Origin: Drosophila persimilis
Lineage: Eukaryota > Arthropoda > Insecta > Diptera > Drosophilidae
Direction of reading: 5' to 3'
NCBI RefSeq assembly: GCF_003286085.1
Contig: NW_020825706.1
Coordinates: forward strand, 4,092,001 to 4,156,000
DNA length: 64,000 nucleotides
The notes below the pieces were generated by a model. It searched no databases and had not been told where the DNA came from. It worked only from the letters and a program-made list of their open reading frames with translations. Below, piece by piece: positions 42,439 through 54,015 of the stretch. Every line of letters starts with the position of its first letter. Position 1 is the stretch's first letter. Made by a program: the position numbers and the translations under genes.

Positions 42439-44005
42439 CCCTCATTTTGACAGAAGTCATTTTACAATACCCAGATTTCAATAAAGAGTTTCAACTCACA
42501 ACAGATGCCTCAAATTTCGCATTAGGAGCAGTTCTTGCTCAAAATGACAAACCAATATCCTTCATTTCCCAAACCCTTTCGAAAGCAGAAGAAAATTATG
42601 CAGCAAACGAAAAGGAAATGCTAGCAATAATATGGTCATTGAAGTCTTTGAGAAATTATCTCTATGGGGGAGCAAAGGTTAAAATTTAAACCGACCATCA
42701 ACCCTTAACCCATTCTATGAGCGATTGGAATGGCAACGCGAGAATAAAACGATGGAGAACATTTTTGGAACAGTACGACTATCAGCTAATCTACAAACCA
42801 GGAAAAGCCAATGTAGTAGCTGCCTCTTTGTCCAGAATCAAGGAGATAAACTCCATCTCGACACAACATAGTAGCCAAAGTTCCTCCGAAAGGTTAATTC
42901 ATAGTATGGAAATACCAATAAATGCTTTTAAAAACCAAATCTTTATTATTCCAGGAAACGAAAATAATTACAAATTTAGTATCCCATTTCCAAGATTTCC
43001 TCGACACGAAAGTACACAAAACACATGCACCGAAGCTGATTTATTACAAATATTAAAAAAATACCTTAACCCCTAAGTTATCAATGGAATTCAAACAACC
43101 GAACACATTATGGGACAAATCCAAGATATATACCCATTAAATTTCTTCCAATACAAAGTTAGATTCACACAAAGTAGATTAGAAGACTTAAGTAAGGAAG
43201 GCCAACAAGAAGAAAAGATCTTAAAAGTTCACAATAGAGCCCACAGGAGTGCCGTAGAAAATCAAAAACAACTCATCAAAAAATTTTATTTTCCAAAAAT
43301 GAAACAGAAAATTTCCACTATAGTAAAGCAGTGCCAGATTTGAGAGGAAGTAAAATACGACAGACACCCCACTAATCCCGAAATCGTGGAAACACCAATA
43401 TTACAATATCCAGGTCACACTATTCACGTTGATATTTATTCCACAGAAAGAAATTTAGTTTTGACAGCAATAAACAAATTTTCCATATTATCCCAAGGAA
43501 GAATCATCAAATCCAAATCCATCGAAGATATAAAACCATGCCTGCATGATATTCTGTTTTATTTCGGCGTACCAAAAAATGTAGTAATTGATAACGAAAA
43601 ATCCTTAAGTTCAGCTTCCATAACGTTTATGATGAAAGACCAATTGGGAATTCAGATATTTACAGCCCCACCCTACAAAAGCTCAGTAAACGGACAAGTA
43701 GAAAGATTCCATTCAACCCTCTCAGAAATAATGCGGTGTTTAAAAAGTAAAGGAATCTATAGCACATTTCAAGAATTACTAAATCGAGCTATTTACGAAT
43801 ACAATTTCTCGGTACACTCAGTAACAAACAGAAACCCGTTAGAAGTGTTCTTTGGTAGGAACGCCAAAACAAATCCTGATCAATACGAAATAAGTCGACA
43901 AAATAATATTGACAAACTTAAAAATAAAGAGGACTTCGATTTAAAAAATCACAACAAGAAAAAAAAACCGATAATACAATACTCGCCAGGTCAAGAAATA
44001 TTCGT
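42439..44005 (+). pseudogene. gypsy copy 1: RNase H and integrase
   Basis: Continues the gypsy pol after BEL. RNase H (FQLTTDASNFALGAVLAQN, ENYAANEKEMLAIIWSLKSL) has a TAA at 42,686-42,688 shared with copy 2 (53,893). The tether (YKPGKANVVAASLSRIKE) follows, with a stop at 43,074-43,076. The integrase finger (HNRAHRSAVENQKQL...CQI) has a TGA at 43,341-43,343 at its last Cys. The core has Asp in HTIHVDIYS, Asp in KNVVIDNEKS and Glu in SVNGQVERFHS, ending in SPGQEIFV near 44,005, where LINE sequence begins. Integrase resembles gypsy in spacing, but four stops interrupt the polyprotein. Confidence 0.85.
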
Positions 44006-45166
44006 ATGTCAACCCAAACGTCGGTGGAAAGCGTGACTGCTACCACCGGCGGGCACGGGGAGGAGCAATCCTCTCTGCGTGTCGCCAGCGGTCACACCTC
44101 GGGCATGGCGGGAGCAGGTCATGTCAGTTGTAATACTACTGCCACCAAAACGACGCGTTGCAGGGTGAGCCGCGCATCGACAACGGCCGATGCAGACTCG
44201 GACCTGGAGACCTAGCAAGACCGAAGAGGAAAGCCTTCTCCGCTCGCCGGAACCAGGTACCAGCTCCCTGCGTAGGGAAGGGCCGAAGCGTTCCAGGGAG
44301 GGGATGAAGGCAAAAGCTCAGTATAAGGCGGCCCTCAAGTTACTGAGCCGGCTCCGGGGCAAGGCGGATATCTCCCAAGAGGAGAAGTCCAAGCTAGCCT
44401 GGGCTGAGTAACGGGTACAGGAGGGCCGCGAACACTACGCGCAGTTGCCCCAGATGAAGGCAACAAACGGTGGATTCGCCAACAAGGTGGGGGAGATGTT
44501 GGCCACCAAGAGGCAAAGCTCGATCGTAGCGATTAGAACGGGAAGATGACGGCGGCGCAGTGGAAGTTAGTCCACGCGCAGCTCGTCGAGACACTGTTCT
44601 CGCGAATGGAGGAGGACCCTAGCGCTCCCATGCCCACGTTCGATGGAGCGGGATGGCTGAACGGGGTCAAAATCCTCAAGTTCAACGACGACCCAACGCG
44701 GCAGTGGCTGGTGCAGAAGGTGCCCCTACTGGAAGCTCTGTGGGAGGGGACCAAGCTGGAGGTGGTAGACAGGGAGCTGATTCCGTCCATACCAAAGGCG
44801 AAGGTGCTCTTCCCCATTGCTGTCCAGGGAGAGCGAGCACTGAAGCTGCTGCAGAGGCAAAATCCGGACGTGCCAACGGGTGACTGGAAGGTTCTGCATG
44901 CCGGTAGCCCACTACCCAACGAGGGGGGCCAGCACGTGGTCCTCCAGATCAGCAAGGAGGCGGAGGACATCCTGTATCCCAAGTTCGGGAAGATGGCGTG
45001 GGGCGTAGGTAGCGTATACCTACGGCTGAAAAAGCGCCACCCCGAGGATAAAGATGCGCACACCCTCCAGGCAGGCGAGGTCGAGAAGGACCTAGGTTTG
45101 GAGTCCATAGTGGAGGCCGCCCAGGGTCTGGGCGCTGGACGACTCGGAGGAGGAGGAGGACGGTGA
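44006..45166 (+). pseudogene. LINE copy 3 ORF1
   Basis: Three frame pieces. 44,006-44,215 is Ser/Thr/Gly-rich. 44,190-44,411 is basic (GPKRSREGMKAKAQYKAAL, ending in TAA). 44,546-45,166 is a well-kept 200-codon domain (MTAAQWKLVHAQLVETLFS, DFWLVQKVPLLEALW-like segment, ALKLLQRQNPDVPTGDWKVL, LRLKKRHPEDKDAH). The last matches the DUF4780-like part of copy 1 ORF1. It would coat LINE RNA. The start at 44,006 coincides with the gypsy junction, so the 5' UTR is absent. Confidence 0.65.
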
Positions 45167-45289
45167 CGGTGACCTGACAATCATAGTCAACCCGTCGTGC
45201 GAGGTTGAGTTAGCCACCCATGACACTAAGGGTGCTGCAACTCAAGCTCCATAAAAGCAAGGTAGCGTCGGCGGAGCTCCGCAGACGCC

Positions 45290-46449
45290 AACGCCCATCA
45301 CAATGTGTGGGGAAGCCCTGACACCAACGATAGAGGTGAGTCACTCCTAGACTTTATCTTATTCACTAACTTAGATGTAGCAAACGTGGGGCAGGAACAC
45401 ACTTTCGTGGGTCCCACCTCGTCAAACGTGCTAGACCTAACTCTTGTCACGGGAAAGAGTACCTTGGTATCTGACTGGAGAGTCCTCGAAAGACCATCCT
45501 TCTCAGACCATAAGTACGTTCAGTTCAAGTGCGAATTCAAACACTCTTCGAAGATAACAGTCTATAAAAACCCCCGAAACACAAACTGGGTAAAGTTTAA
45601 AAAGACTGTTACTTCGAAGCTCGCGAATCCGGGCTCAGTGAAATCCGCGGAGGATATATAGAAGTCCCTAAAGACCCTATCCAACGAGTTACTGAACGCC
45701 TACCATGCATCGTACAAACCCTCGAGAACGAAGTGGAGGTCCAAGCCACTCTGGTGGAACCGAGATCTCTCTCTCCAAAGGAACAACCTCAAGGAATTCT
45801 TCAAGATCGCCAAACAAGCGAACGAAGAGATTGTCAATGAGGAATATAAAATCCTACTTAGGAGCTACAAGAAGGAAATACGTAAGGCACAAAGGAACTC
45901 GTGGAGAAACTTCTGCTCCAACATTGAGAAAGTGCCCGAAACCGCTAGGATCCGGAAGCTGCACTCAAAGCAGCCCACAGTACAGAGCCAACTAAAACTA
46001 GACAACGGACAGTGGACAGAGGGCAGTAAAGAAGCCCTAACAGCACTAATGGAGGCGCACTTCCCTGGATGCACCGAGGTCACTGACGCCAAGGAGCATC
46101 AGGACCTAGCAACTGAGGAACAGCACCCCCCAATAGGTCTGTTAACCACTAAGAGAATCCACTGGGCCATAGACTCCTTCGCGGCCATAAAAGCACCAGG
46201 ACTGGACGGGATATTCCCAGCCATGATGCAGTTGACCAAAGAGGTTATTACCCCATGGCTCTTCGCAATATACTCAGCATGCCTAAGTACGGGCTATATC
46301 CCCATCCAATGGAGAACCTCGAGAGTTGTCTTCCCCCCTAAGGCAGGAAAGTGCAGCCACGTGAGTCCCAAGGATTACAGACTGATAAGCCTTACCTCCT
46401 TTCTACTAAAAACACTAGAAAAGCTGTTGGATTTACACATCAGGAACTA
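45290..46449 (+). pseudogene. LINE copy 3 ORF2: APE C-terminal half and RT fingers
   Basis: Begins in the second half of the APE endonuclease (GSPDTNDRGESLLDFIL, SSNVLDLTLVTG, SFSDHKYVQF with the catalytic SDH). The N-terminal half is missing at a junction near 45,300. TAG at 45,659-45,661. The linker (LWWNRDLSLQRNNLKEFF) and RT start (KAPGLDGIFPAMM, VVFPPKAGKCSHVSPKDYRL) end at 46,449, where unrelated DNA begins. The endonuclease would nick target DNA, but this half alone cannot. Confidence 0.8.
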
Positions 46450-48325
46450 TAATGTTACGGCTACGGGCTGGTTAAATCTTGTTGGCAATGCAGCCTCAGC
46501 AGGAAAGGGAATCGGGGTTAGTGCACTATACTGCGCTCTGGGCTCAGCTCGCCGGATGGGGTCGGGGTCTTTCCTATCCCTATACTTCCTTGTTCTCGCC
46601 ATATTATAAAAATTTAAGTGCACTTACACAGAATCTACTTTGATCAAAACACAAATGTAATCAATCCCCGGTCGGCATAGATGGCAAGAAGGAATCCGGT
46701 AGTCGCGTATTTAATTTAGTGATCCTAGGTGTAGGAGATCACTAGTTCCTCTATACCCTCCCTACCTTCGGCAATGCGTGGAACGATGTTGGCATGGCCC
46801 CTAACGTAACTACCGCTGCATTATTACACTCGATGTATCATTGGCATTATGTACTCAGACAGAATGGTTGTTATTTATTCCAAATTCATGTTAATTCAAA
46901 ATAGTTATATTTATCAAGATTCAAAAGATTCATATATAACAAAAGGTTCATTAACTTAAGAATATAAAATACAATTCATAGCAAAACTGAGCCTTTTTAC
47001 TCACGAAGGTCAACATTTCCATTCAATACAAAACTAATGATCATTACCAAATTCAAACACTTTCCTTGACGAGCTCGTTGCTGTGGAACAACATTAATTA
47101 TATAAAAATAGTAAAGAATTAAAGAATGATATTTTGGCCGACATTGCCAGAGTTAATCAAGGCTTAACATTGAGTTAATTAGGAAAGGAACTTAAGACAT
47201 AAGATAAAGAAATTAATTCTATAGGAAAGATATTCCTTAATATAAATGTATATGTTTATATGATTTTACATTTAAAGTCAAATTTAATTGAAGTGCAAAC
47301 ACAAGAATGCAAGCAAAAGAAAAAAACAAGACAAAGCAAAGAGAATGTCGATGATCAAATTAATGCACGTTTATATGTGTGTGCATACGCACGCATATGT
47401 CCGAATTCTCTTCGAACGAAAGCTCGCTCTTGGCGTGTGAGTTATCACGCTCTCCCTTTCATTACGCTGCACCGCTGCTATACCCTGATATTTCGCGGGT
47501 ATGTTCGTACTCACGAATCGATGATCACATGTTGTCCACGACACAGGTCACCCTAGATTCCGATTCCTGATCTTGTATTCACATCTTTTGCACAATTTTA
47601 GCTGACATAAATTTCCACTTTTATTCCTAGGCGTTGTCGATTCCGCATCAAGGATGTTGAGTTGCATCTCGCAAGATACGATTAGAGGGCATTCAAAAGT
47701 CGATGCAGATCGTCCGTACAACGGAAACGCTGGTAATTCGAAGCGGCCAAAAATAAGACACTGGAGGTTGCGTGGGGGGTTTAGGCGTGAGAGTGCCAAA
47801 GCACGGCAGACCTCCAGTGACCAAGAGATTCTGTAATAGATTCGGAATTCAGTGAATGTACCAAACCTGCTTTCCTCTATAATCACCTTCTTTTTCTCTA
47901 CGTAGCACTTTGCACTTTCACCACACAATATAGCTTGATCTTGCTTTTTAGTCGATTCTCCGCCGACTTGCAGTTATGTAATTTGGTATGTATTATGTAA
48001 TACAGGGACACGTGGACTTCCACTAGAGTTTGGCACTATTGGCACAGGCACAACCGAAGTGTTTTGGGAGAAAAATGGAATTGATCCGCGTGTTCACCGT
48101 CGCTGTCGGCTTAAGCGGCATAGACGAGCTTTAACGGGACCCTTCCATAGAATTCGGTCTCGAGAGACGAAAAAGAACATTCGAGCAATTAAAGCTCCAA
48201 CTTCGAAGTAGCTGTTTTTAAAGCCTTGGTGTTCGAACTAATCAAGTTGGCGCGTGATTTGAATCTGCTTTATATCTGGGAAATTATTAGGGAATTTAAT
48301 CTGGGTTTGCTTCACTGGCCACTAC
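46450..48325. other. 1.9-kb unidentified DNA interrupting LINE copy 3 RT
   Basis: RT stops at 46,449 (HIRNY) and resumes at 48,326 (LQNEVGGLMSKNQHAYTKG). The DNA between is AT-rich, with one minus-strand frame of 126 codons (47,928-47,548) that I do not recognise. There are LTR-like words near 46,452 (tgttacg) and 46,805 (cgtaac), but no clean terminal repeats or target duplication. It could be a decayed solo LTR plus other debris. Confidence 0.5.
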
Positions 48326-49121
48326 AGAACGAGGTAGGGGGACTGATGTCAAAAAACCAACACGCCTACACCAAGGGGAAATCAGTGGAGACGGCACTAC
48401 ACTCGCTAGTAGCCACCATCGAGAGCGCCCTTCACAACAAAAAGTATGCTTTGGGAGCATTTGTGGACATCTCAGGAGCATTCAACAACGTGGCAACAAC
48501 CGCAATAACAAGTCGCCTAGAAGCGAATAACATACACCCTGCAATCAACGTCTGGATCGAAAACCTCGTCAGTTGTAGACGGGTGCAATCGGAGTGGGGC
48601 ACCGCTTCCATGGTAAAGGGGGCACACAGAGGCACACCTCAAGGTGGAGTCCTGTCGCCACTACTGTGGAATCTGGTGGTCGACGACCTCATTAAGAGAT
48701 TTGACAGAAAGGCCCCAAAAATAACAGCTTATGCATGTATGTCCATCGCCCCTCAGTTCCATAATGGAACGTACACTCAGGGAGATACGTGAGTGGGCGG
48801 AAGAGGTAGGACTCAGTATCAACGCGGACAAGGTCCGTCTTGTCATCCTCTCTACCAAGAGGTACAAGGACCCCCCCGAAAATTGACCAAACTAGGCTGA
48901 CTCCAAAATCACAGGTGAAATACCTAGGCACAGTACTGGACAGCAAGCTGGCATGGAGGCCCAATGTAGTGGAAAGGGTGAAGAAGGCTACCATTGCGCT
49001 TTATGCATCCAAGAAGATGCTCAGCAGCACATGGGGGCTGTCACCTGCTCTAATGCACTGGATCGGTGGTGCGACCAGCTCTGCTGTATGGAGCCTTAGT
49101 GTGGTGGCAGGCTATTGAAAA
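48326..49121 (+). pseudogene. LINE copy 3 RT palm, catalytic aspartates lost
   Basis: Continues RT with KSVETALHSLVATIESALHN, GAFVDISGAFNNVATT, HRGTPQGGVLSPLLWNLVV and then KITAYA. At this point the YADD box should give two Asp, but the sequence jumps to MSIAPQFHNGTY near 48,737. A small deletion has removed the catalytic dyad. The thumb follows (KVRLVILSTKRYKD, VKYLGTVLDSKLAWRPNVVERV) with a stop near 48,885. It ends at the LINE fragment inserted at 49,136. Confidence 0.8.
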
Positions 49122-49135
49122 GAAGACATACCATA
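49122..49135. repeat. 14-bp target-site duplication, left
   Basis: gaagacataccata, repeated exactly at 49,753-49,766, flanking the 617-bp LINE fragment. Confidence 0.95.
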
Positions 49136-49752
49136 GGTTAGGTTAGGTTCAGGCGGTAGCCTGGGAGAGTGATGAAACCCTCCCAAGCTCACTTGGACCT
49201 GTAGAAGGTCCGTTGTGGTGCCGCATGGGCGTGTGCCCCTTCCCAGTGCCTAGAAACCGTGGAGAAACAGGCTGTTGCAAATTAAGGGCAGTCCCATCCG
49301 GAGGCTTGGATGAATCTGGACAAGGTCCCCGGTTTGATTTCGGACAGGTCCGAAATGTCTGTGAGGAAAGCAGCCCCGAGAAAACGAAGACGACGATTTC
49401 CAAGGGCTGGGCAGTGGCAGAAGAAGTGGGGGACCGATTCCTCTTCTTCCTCGTCGCGACAACTCCTGCAGAAGTCGTTATGAGGGATTGACAGTCTAGA
49501 GGCATGAGTGCCAATCTGCCAGTGTCCCGTAATGGCTCGAGTAACTGCAGAGCACTCTGCTGAGCCTATACAGCTCGGCTGAGCGCTTCTTCGATCGATA
49601 TGGCCATATCAATCTTGAGATTTTACAGGAAGCTGTTTGCTGCCATCTCCTATTGGCATTTTTCTCAAACAATTCGTGCGTGAGGAGCCTGCACGTAGCC
49701 AGAGGCATCGCTACCTGCTCCCTCTCCATAAGGAGAGGAATTGTAGTACCCT
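49136..49752 (-). mobile_element. 5'-truncated LOA-like LINE fragment (617 bp) with exact 14-bp TSD
   Basis: Minus orientation. The 3' tail (ggttaggtt on the plus strand) is at 49,136. The RNase H C-terminus (GTTIPLLMEREQVAMPLAT, YRLSRVLCSYSSHYGTLADW) occupies 49,750-49,500 and parallels GTTIPLLQDKEDICMPMAT of copies 1 and 2. The 3' UTR is longer than in copy 2 and contains the repeated words of this family. The 5' truncation, oligonucleotide tail and 14-bp duplication are hallmarks of target-primed reverse transcription. Confidence 0.95.
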
Positions 49753-49766
49753 GAAGACATACCATA

Positions 49767-50877
49767 AGCTTATGAAAAAGACTCAGCGACAGGCTCTGCT
49801 CTGTATTACAGGGGCGCTGAGGTCAACCCCAACAAAAGCACTCGAAACTATACTCGGAATCGACCCCCTGGACATTCACGCTCGCCTGATTGCGGGAAAG
49901 GCAGCACAACGCCTTATAGCATCAGGAAACCTATCCATACAAGGATACGGGCACAGTTCAATTGGCAGGGACATGACCAGATCAACTGATTATATGACCC
50001 CCCAAACTTGCCTTGACGTCAAAACAACCACATCTTTGGGACCTGAAGACTGGAAGGGACCAAACTGAGCACCTCAATATATACACAGACGGCCCCAAGA
50101 TGGAGGGAGGAGTAGGAGCGGGCCTATACTGTACAGACCCTGAGATAAGGCTGTCGTATAAGCTACCGGACCAATGCAGCATATTCCAGTCAGAAGTTTT
50201 TGCCATCGGGAAGGCAGCGGAGGTCGCTCTCCTAACAGAACGAGCATGCAGTCGTCCGCGGTCAGCTCCAGAGTGTCTTGGCGAGCAGGGAGGCATTAGA
50301 CATCCTAAGCACGACAAAGACAGTGCGGATCTATTGGGTTCCTAGCCACCAGGGCATCGAAGGAAACGAAGCGGCGGACTTACTAGCTAAGGAAGGCGTC
50401 GGGCTGGAAAATAGGAGAACCGAGAACGTGCCTGTCTCACTTAGAACGCTGCAATGCGATCTAGAGAAGCAGGCTAGAACACAGACTGATAACAGGTGGA
50501 ACAGTACCACCACCTGCAAAACCTCGAAGATAATGTGCAAGGAACGCAACGAGAAACTTAGCCACTACCTACTGCACCCACCACGAAAAGACTGTAGATT
50601 GCTAGTGGGAATACTTACAGGTCACTGTCTGGCTGCTGCACATGCAGCTAAGCTAGGCATCACCAACAGAGACAGTTGTAGGAAATGTGATGAACCTGGT
50701 GCTATCGAAACCTTGGAACATCTCATCTGCTACTGTCCGGCTCTCTCAAGGGCAAGGAGGAGATACCTGGGCGCCCCAGTGCTGGCATCACTGGAAGATG
50801 CCTCCAAAAGGACGCCACAGGAACTGCTGGCCTACGCTAAAAACAACTCGATTCTCGGGGACTTTAAAACCACCTAA
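49767..50877 (+). pseudogene. LINE copy 3 RT end and RNase H
   Basis: Resumes with KKTQRQALLCITGALRSTP, then RNase H (LNIYTDGPKMEGGVGAGLY, CSIFQSEVFAIGKAAE). The third catalytic region is damaged near 50,240-50,290, with a frame change into WVPSHQGIEGNEAADLLA. It ends with the Cys/His region (NRDSCRKCDEPGAIETLEHL) and TAA at 50,875-50,877. The frame is broken near 50,068 and 50,280. It would remove RNA from the LINE cDNA hybrid. Confidence 0.8.
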
Positions 50878-50899
50878 ACACTTCCGCGACGGTTCAAAA

Positions 50900-51757
50900 T
50901 ATGATCCAAAATAATCTTAATGATATCATTTGAAATTATAGTAAGCAAATAGTAATAAATACACAATTTGAGAAACGAATAAACATACTTACAGAAATAA
51001 ATAATAGACTCTTGACAACAATAAAGAAAGACAATGCGAAATAGCCATCAGTTTAGAAATTCAGGCCCGACTTATAAAAGAAGAGCTAATTAATGTAAAA
51101 TATGCAATTCAATGGGCAAAAATAAATATAGTAAACACATTCTTTCTTAACGAAAATGAATTAGAGACAATTAAAGAAAACTTTAAAGAATTACTAACCC
51201 CACTCAATTCAGTAGAAGAAATGCTTGAATTTGCAGACGTCTCAATTTTATATAATAAAAACACACTACTCTATATTATTAAGATCCCTAACTTAGAAAA
51301 AGAAACCTATAAAGATATCATCATTCGACCTGTCGTCCGAAGAAACCTCATTGTTAATTTACCTTTCCAAGAAATATTTATTAACGAATTGAACACTTAT
51401 GGAATTAATAAACCATGTAAAGACTACAATAACGTAAAAATTTGCACAACAAATAATGTAATCATCTTAAACCACGATAACTGTATTAGCAGATTAATGA
51501 TAGGGAAAGATTCCTCGTGTAACTACAGCAATGCAGAACACATCGAACCTATAGAAGAAATAGATTTCGACTCACTCCTCCTAAATAACTTCAACGGAAC
51601 AATAACATGGCAAGACGGCTATGAAAAACTAAAGGGCACGTACTTACTAAAGTCCTGGAACGATACGATAAGCATTAACGAAAAGAAATTTACAAACATT
51701 CACAAAACTATAACCAAACCAAAAACTCGAATGGTAAAAGTAGGCCCATTGCAATGG
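50900..51757 (+). pseudogene. gypsy-lineage env C-terminal fragment
   Basis: Starts with a coiled-coil-like stretch (QFEKRINILTEINNRLLTTI), interrupted by a stop near 51,042. It continues open from 51,221 for 179 codons with Cys-containing segments (INKPCKDYNNVKICTTNNV, NHDNCISRLM, FNGTITWQDGYEKLKG). The pattern resembles the transmembrane subunit of errantivirus env. It lacks the N-terminal surface part and the membrane anchor, and it joins at 51,758 to an unrelated RT fragment. Confidence 0.6.
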
Positions 51758-51880
51758 TGAAAATGGATTGTGTTATCGAAAAGTTAGAAGGAGCAAGGGT
51801 ATTTACCACATTGGATCTGTCGAACGGGTATTTTCACGGGCCTGTCGAGGGACAGTCACAGAAGTACACTTCATTCGTTT
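51758..51880 (+). pseudogene. 123-bp mdg3-like RT fragment
   Basis: Encodes MDCVIEKLEGARVFTTLDL and SNGYFHGPVEGQSQKYTSF, the same RT block as 11,160-11,040 of the mdg3-like element (VFTTLDLCDGYFHVPVEEN). It is wedged between gypsy env and DINE copy E. Confidence 0.75.
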
Positions 51881-52244
51881 TCAGTTTTCCCGTATCTTCG
51901 AATTTGTGGATGCCACAGACTTTCACCCTTTGTGGGGGCGGAAATGGGCGGGGTGAAGTTTTGAAATATTTTTGTAGCAGTGACATATCACAGAAGTCTG
52001 GATCCAAAACATCGTTGCTCTAGCTCTTATAGTCTTTGAGCACTAGGCGCTGCCTTCAGCGGGAATGGACAGACGGACGGACGGACGGTCAGACGGACGG
52101 ACGGACAGACAGACAGGGCTAAATCGACTCGGCTATTGATGCTGATCAAGAATACATATACTTTATGGGGTCGGACGTTACACACATCCACTTTTACCAC
52201 AAATCTAATATACCCCAATACCCATTTTGAATATCGGATATAAA
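51881..52244 (-). mobile_element. DINE-1-like Helitron fragment, copy E
   Basis: Right third of the element (gggggcggaa block, ggacggac tract, tgaatatcggatat end). Its junction with gypsy protease is base-for-base that of copy B at 31,160. Confidence 0.85.
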
Positions 52245-54015
52245 AACTCCTCACTACCCTACATAGAGTGTAGATTGTGGAGTGGACAGACCTAAAAAAT
52301 CTTAGTAGATACCGGCTCTAATAAAAGTTATATTCAACCCCAACATGTTAATAGCCCAATTTTAAACCAAAAACCTTTTAACGCTATCACCGTTAGTGGC
52401 AGCATAAAAATAACACACCATAAAATTGCAAACCTTTTCAATATCCCTTATATTAATGTAACATTTTTTCTGTTACCCACCTTAAAATCATTTGACGCCA
52501 TACTAGGAAATGACTATCTCAAAGAATTAGGGGCAGTCATCGACATAAAAAAAACGAACACTAACAATAAACAATGGTCAAGTTATTCCGATAAAGGAAC
52601 AATTCCTGGAAGCAGTGAATGTCATATTTAATAGGACAGAACACCTAACAGAAACACAAAAACTAACCCTCGAAAATCTCTTTAAAACGCACTCTAATTT
52701 GTTCGCAGATCCAAACAGAAAACTTACTTACACCACAAACATTAAAGCAGATATCCGCACCACCTCTGATACTCCAGTTTATTCACGATGTTACCCCTTA
52801 CCAGTGGGATCCAAAACAGAAGAAGAGAAACAAATAAAAGAACCACTAGATGACGGGATAATTAGACTATCTCGGTCCCCTTACGTATTCCCCCGTATGG
52901 CTGGTTCCGAAAAAATGGATGCCTCTCAAAAGAAAAAATTCAGAGTAGTTATCGATTACAGGAAACTAAATCTAGTTATTGCTGCTGATAAATATTCCAT
53001 TCAAAATATAAATGAAGTTTTAGCACAACTAGGAAACAACAAGTCCTTTTCAGTACTAGATCTTAAAAGTGGTTTCCATCAAATTCTGTAAAAAAAATCA
53101 GATATCGAAAAAACTGCATTCTCCATCAACAACGGTAAATACGAATTCATACGTCTCCCCTTTGGATTAAAAAATGCACCACCAATATTCCAACGCACCC
53201 TTGATGATATCCTTCGACCACATATTGGTGAAATCTGCTATATTTATATTGACGACATAATTATTTTTGGGAACGATGAAGAAACACATGCTAACAATCT
53301 TGCGACCATATTCGATACCCTTGAACAAGCCAATATTAAATGCCAACTCGACAAATGCGAGTAGAATATTTAGGATTTATTATTTCCGATAGAGGCATAG
53401 AAACAAATCCTGCAAAGGTAGAAGCCATTTCTAAGTATCCTTGTCCGAAAACATTAAAGAATCTCAGATCCTTCCTAGGATTATCCGGTTACTATAGAAG
53501 ATTCATAAAGGACTATGCAATGCTAGCTAAACCACTTACCTCATTATTAAGAGGGGAAGATGGTCGCATATGCAAAAACAACTCGAACAAAAAAAAACAT
53601 TCACCTTAACCCAGAGGCAATGGCAGCTTTCAAAAAACTCAAGAACACCCTCATTTCGACAGAAGTCATTTTACAATACATATTTCATAAAGAGTTTCAA
53701 CTCACAACAGATGCCTCAAATTTCGCATTAGGAGCAGTTCTTGCTCAAAATGACAAACCAATATCCTTCATTTCCCAAACCCTTTCGAAAGCCGAAGAAA
53801 ATTATGCAGCAAACGAAAAAGAAATGATAGCAATAATATGGTCATTGAAGTCTTTGAGAAATTATCTCTATGGGGGAGCAAAGGTTAAAATTTAAACCGA
53901 CCATCAACCCTTAACCCATTCTATGAGCGATTGGAATGGCAACGCGAGAATAAAACGATGGAGAACATTTTTGGAACAGTACGACTATTAGCTAATCTAC
54001 AAACCAGGAAAAGCT
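52245..54015 (+). pseudogene. gypsy copy 2: protease, RT, RNase H
   Basis: Collinear with 31,161-32,341, 32,649-32,799, 33,909-33,982 and 42,439-42,800, without the insertions. Protease (LVDTGSNKSYI), RT (VIDYRKLNL, LPFGLKNAPPIFQ, catalytic YIYIDDIIIF near 53,245), thumb (LRSFLGLSGYYRRFIKDY) and RNase H (FQLTTDASNFALGAVLAQN) are present. It shares with copy 1 a TAA at 53,089-53,091, a frame break near 53,361 and a TAA at 53,893-53,895. It stops abruptly in the tether (YKPGK) at 54,015. Confidence 0.85.

Larger units (their letters stand above)
44006..50880 (+). mobile_element. LOA-clade LINE copy 3 (different subfamily), interrupted and truncated
   Basis: ORF1 (44,006-45,166), partial APE plus RT (45,290-46,449), 1.9-kb interruption, RT continued (48,326-49,121), 617-bp LINE fragment (49,136-49,752), RT end and RNase H (49,767-50,877). 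It is related to copies 1 and 2 but clearly diverged. It lies between gypsy integrase and gypsy env, yet gypsy sequence is missing at this point, so insertion came with a deletion or a later rearrangement. No (CCTAA)n tail remains. Confidence 0.8.

Noticed and set aside
44546-45166. Antisense 215-codon frame at 44,533-45,180
   Set aside because: Opposite-strand shadow of LINE ORF1; composition reflects reversed codons and it has no recognisable domain.
46452-46811. Possible 360-bp solo LTR (tgttacg...cgtaac)
   Set aside because: Terminal match is only six bases and no target duplication was found, so it is kept only as part of the unidentified block.
47548-47928. 126-codon minus-strand frame in the unknown block
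   Set aside because: No motif recognised, and chance frames of this length occur elsewhere in the window; not called as a gene.
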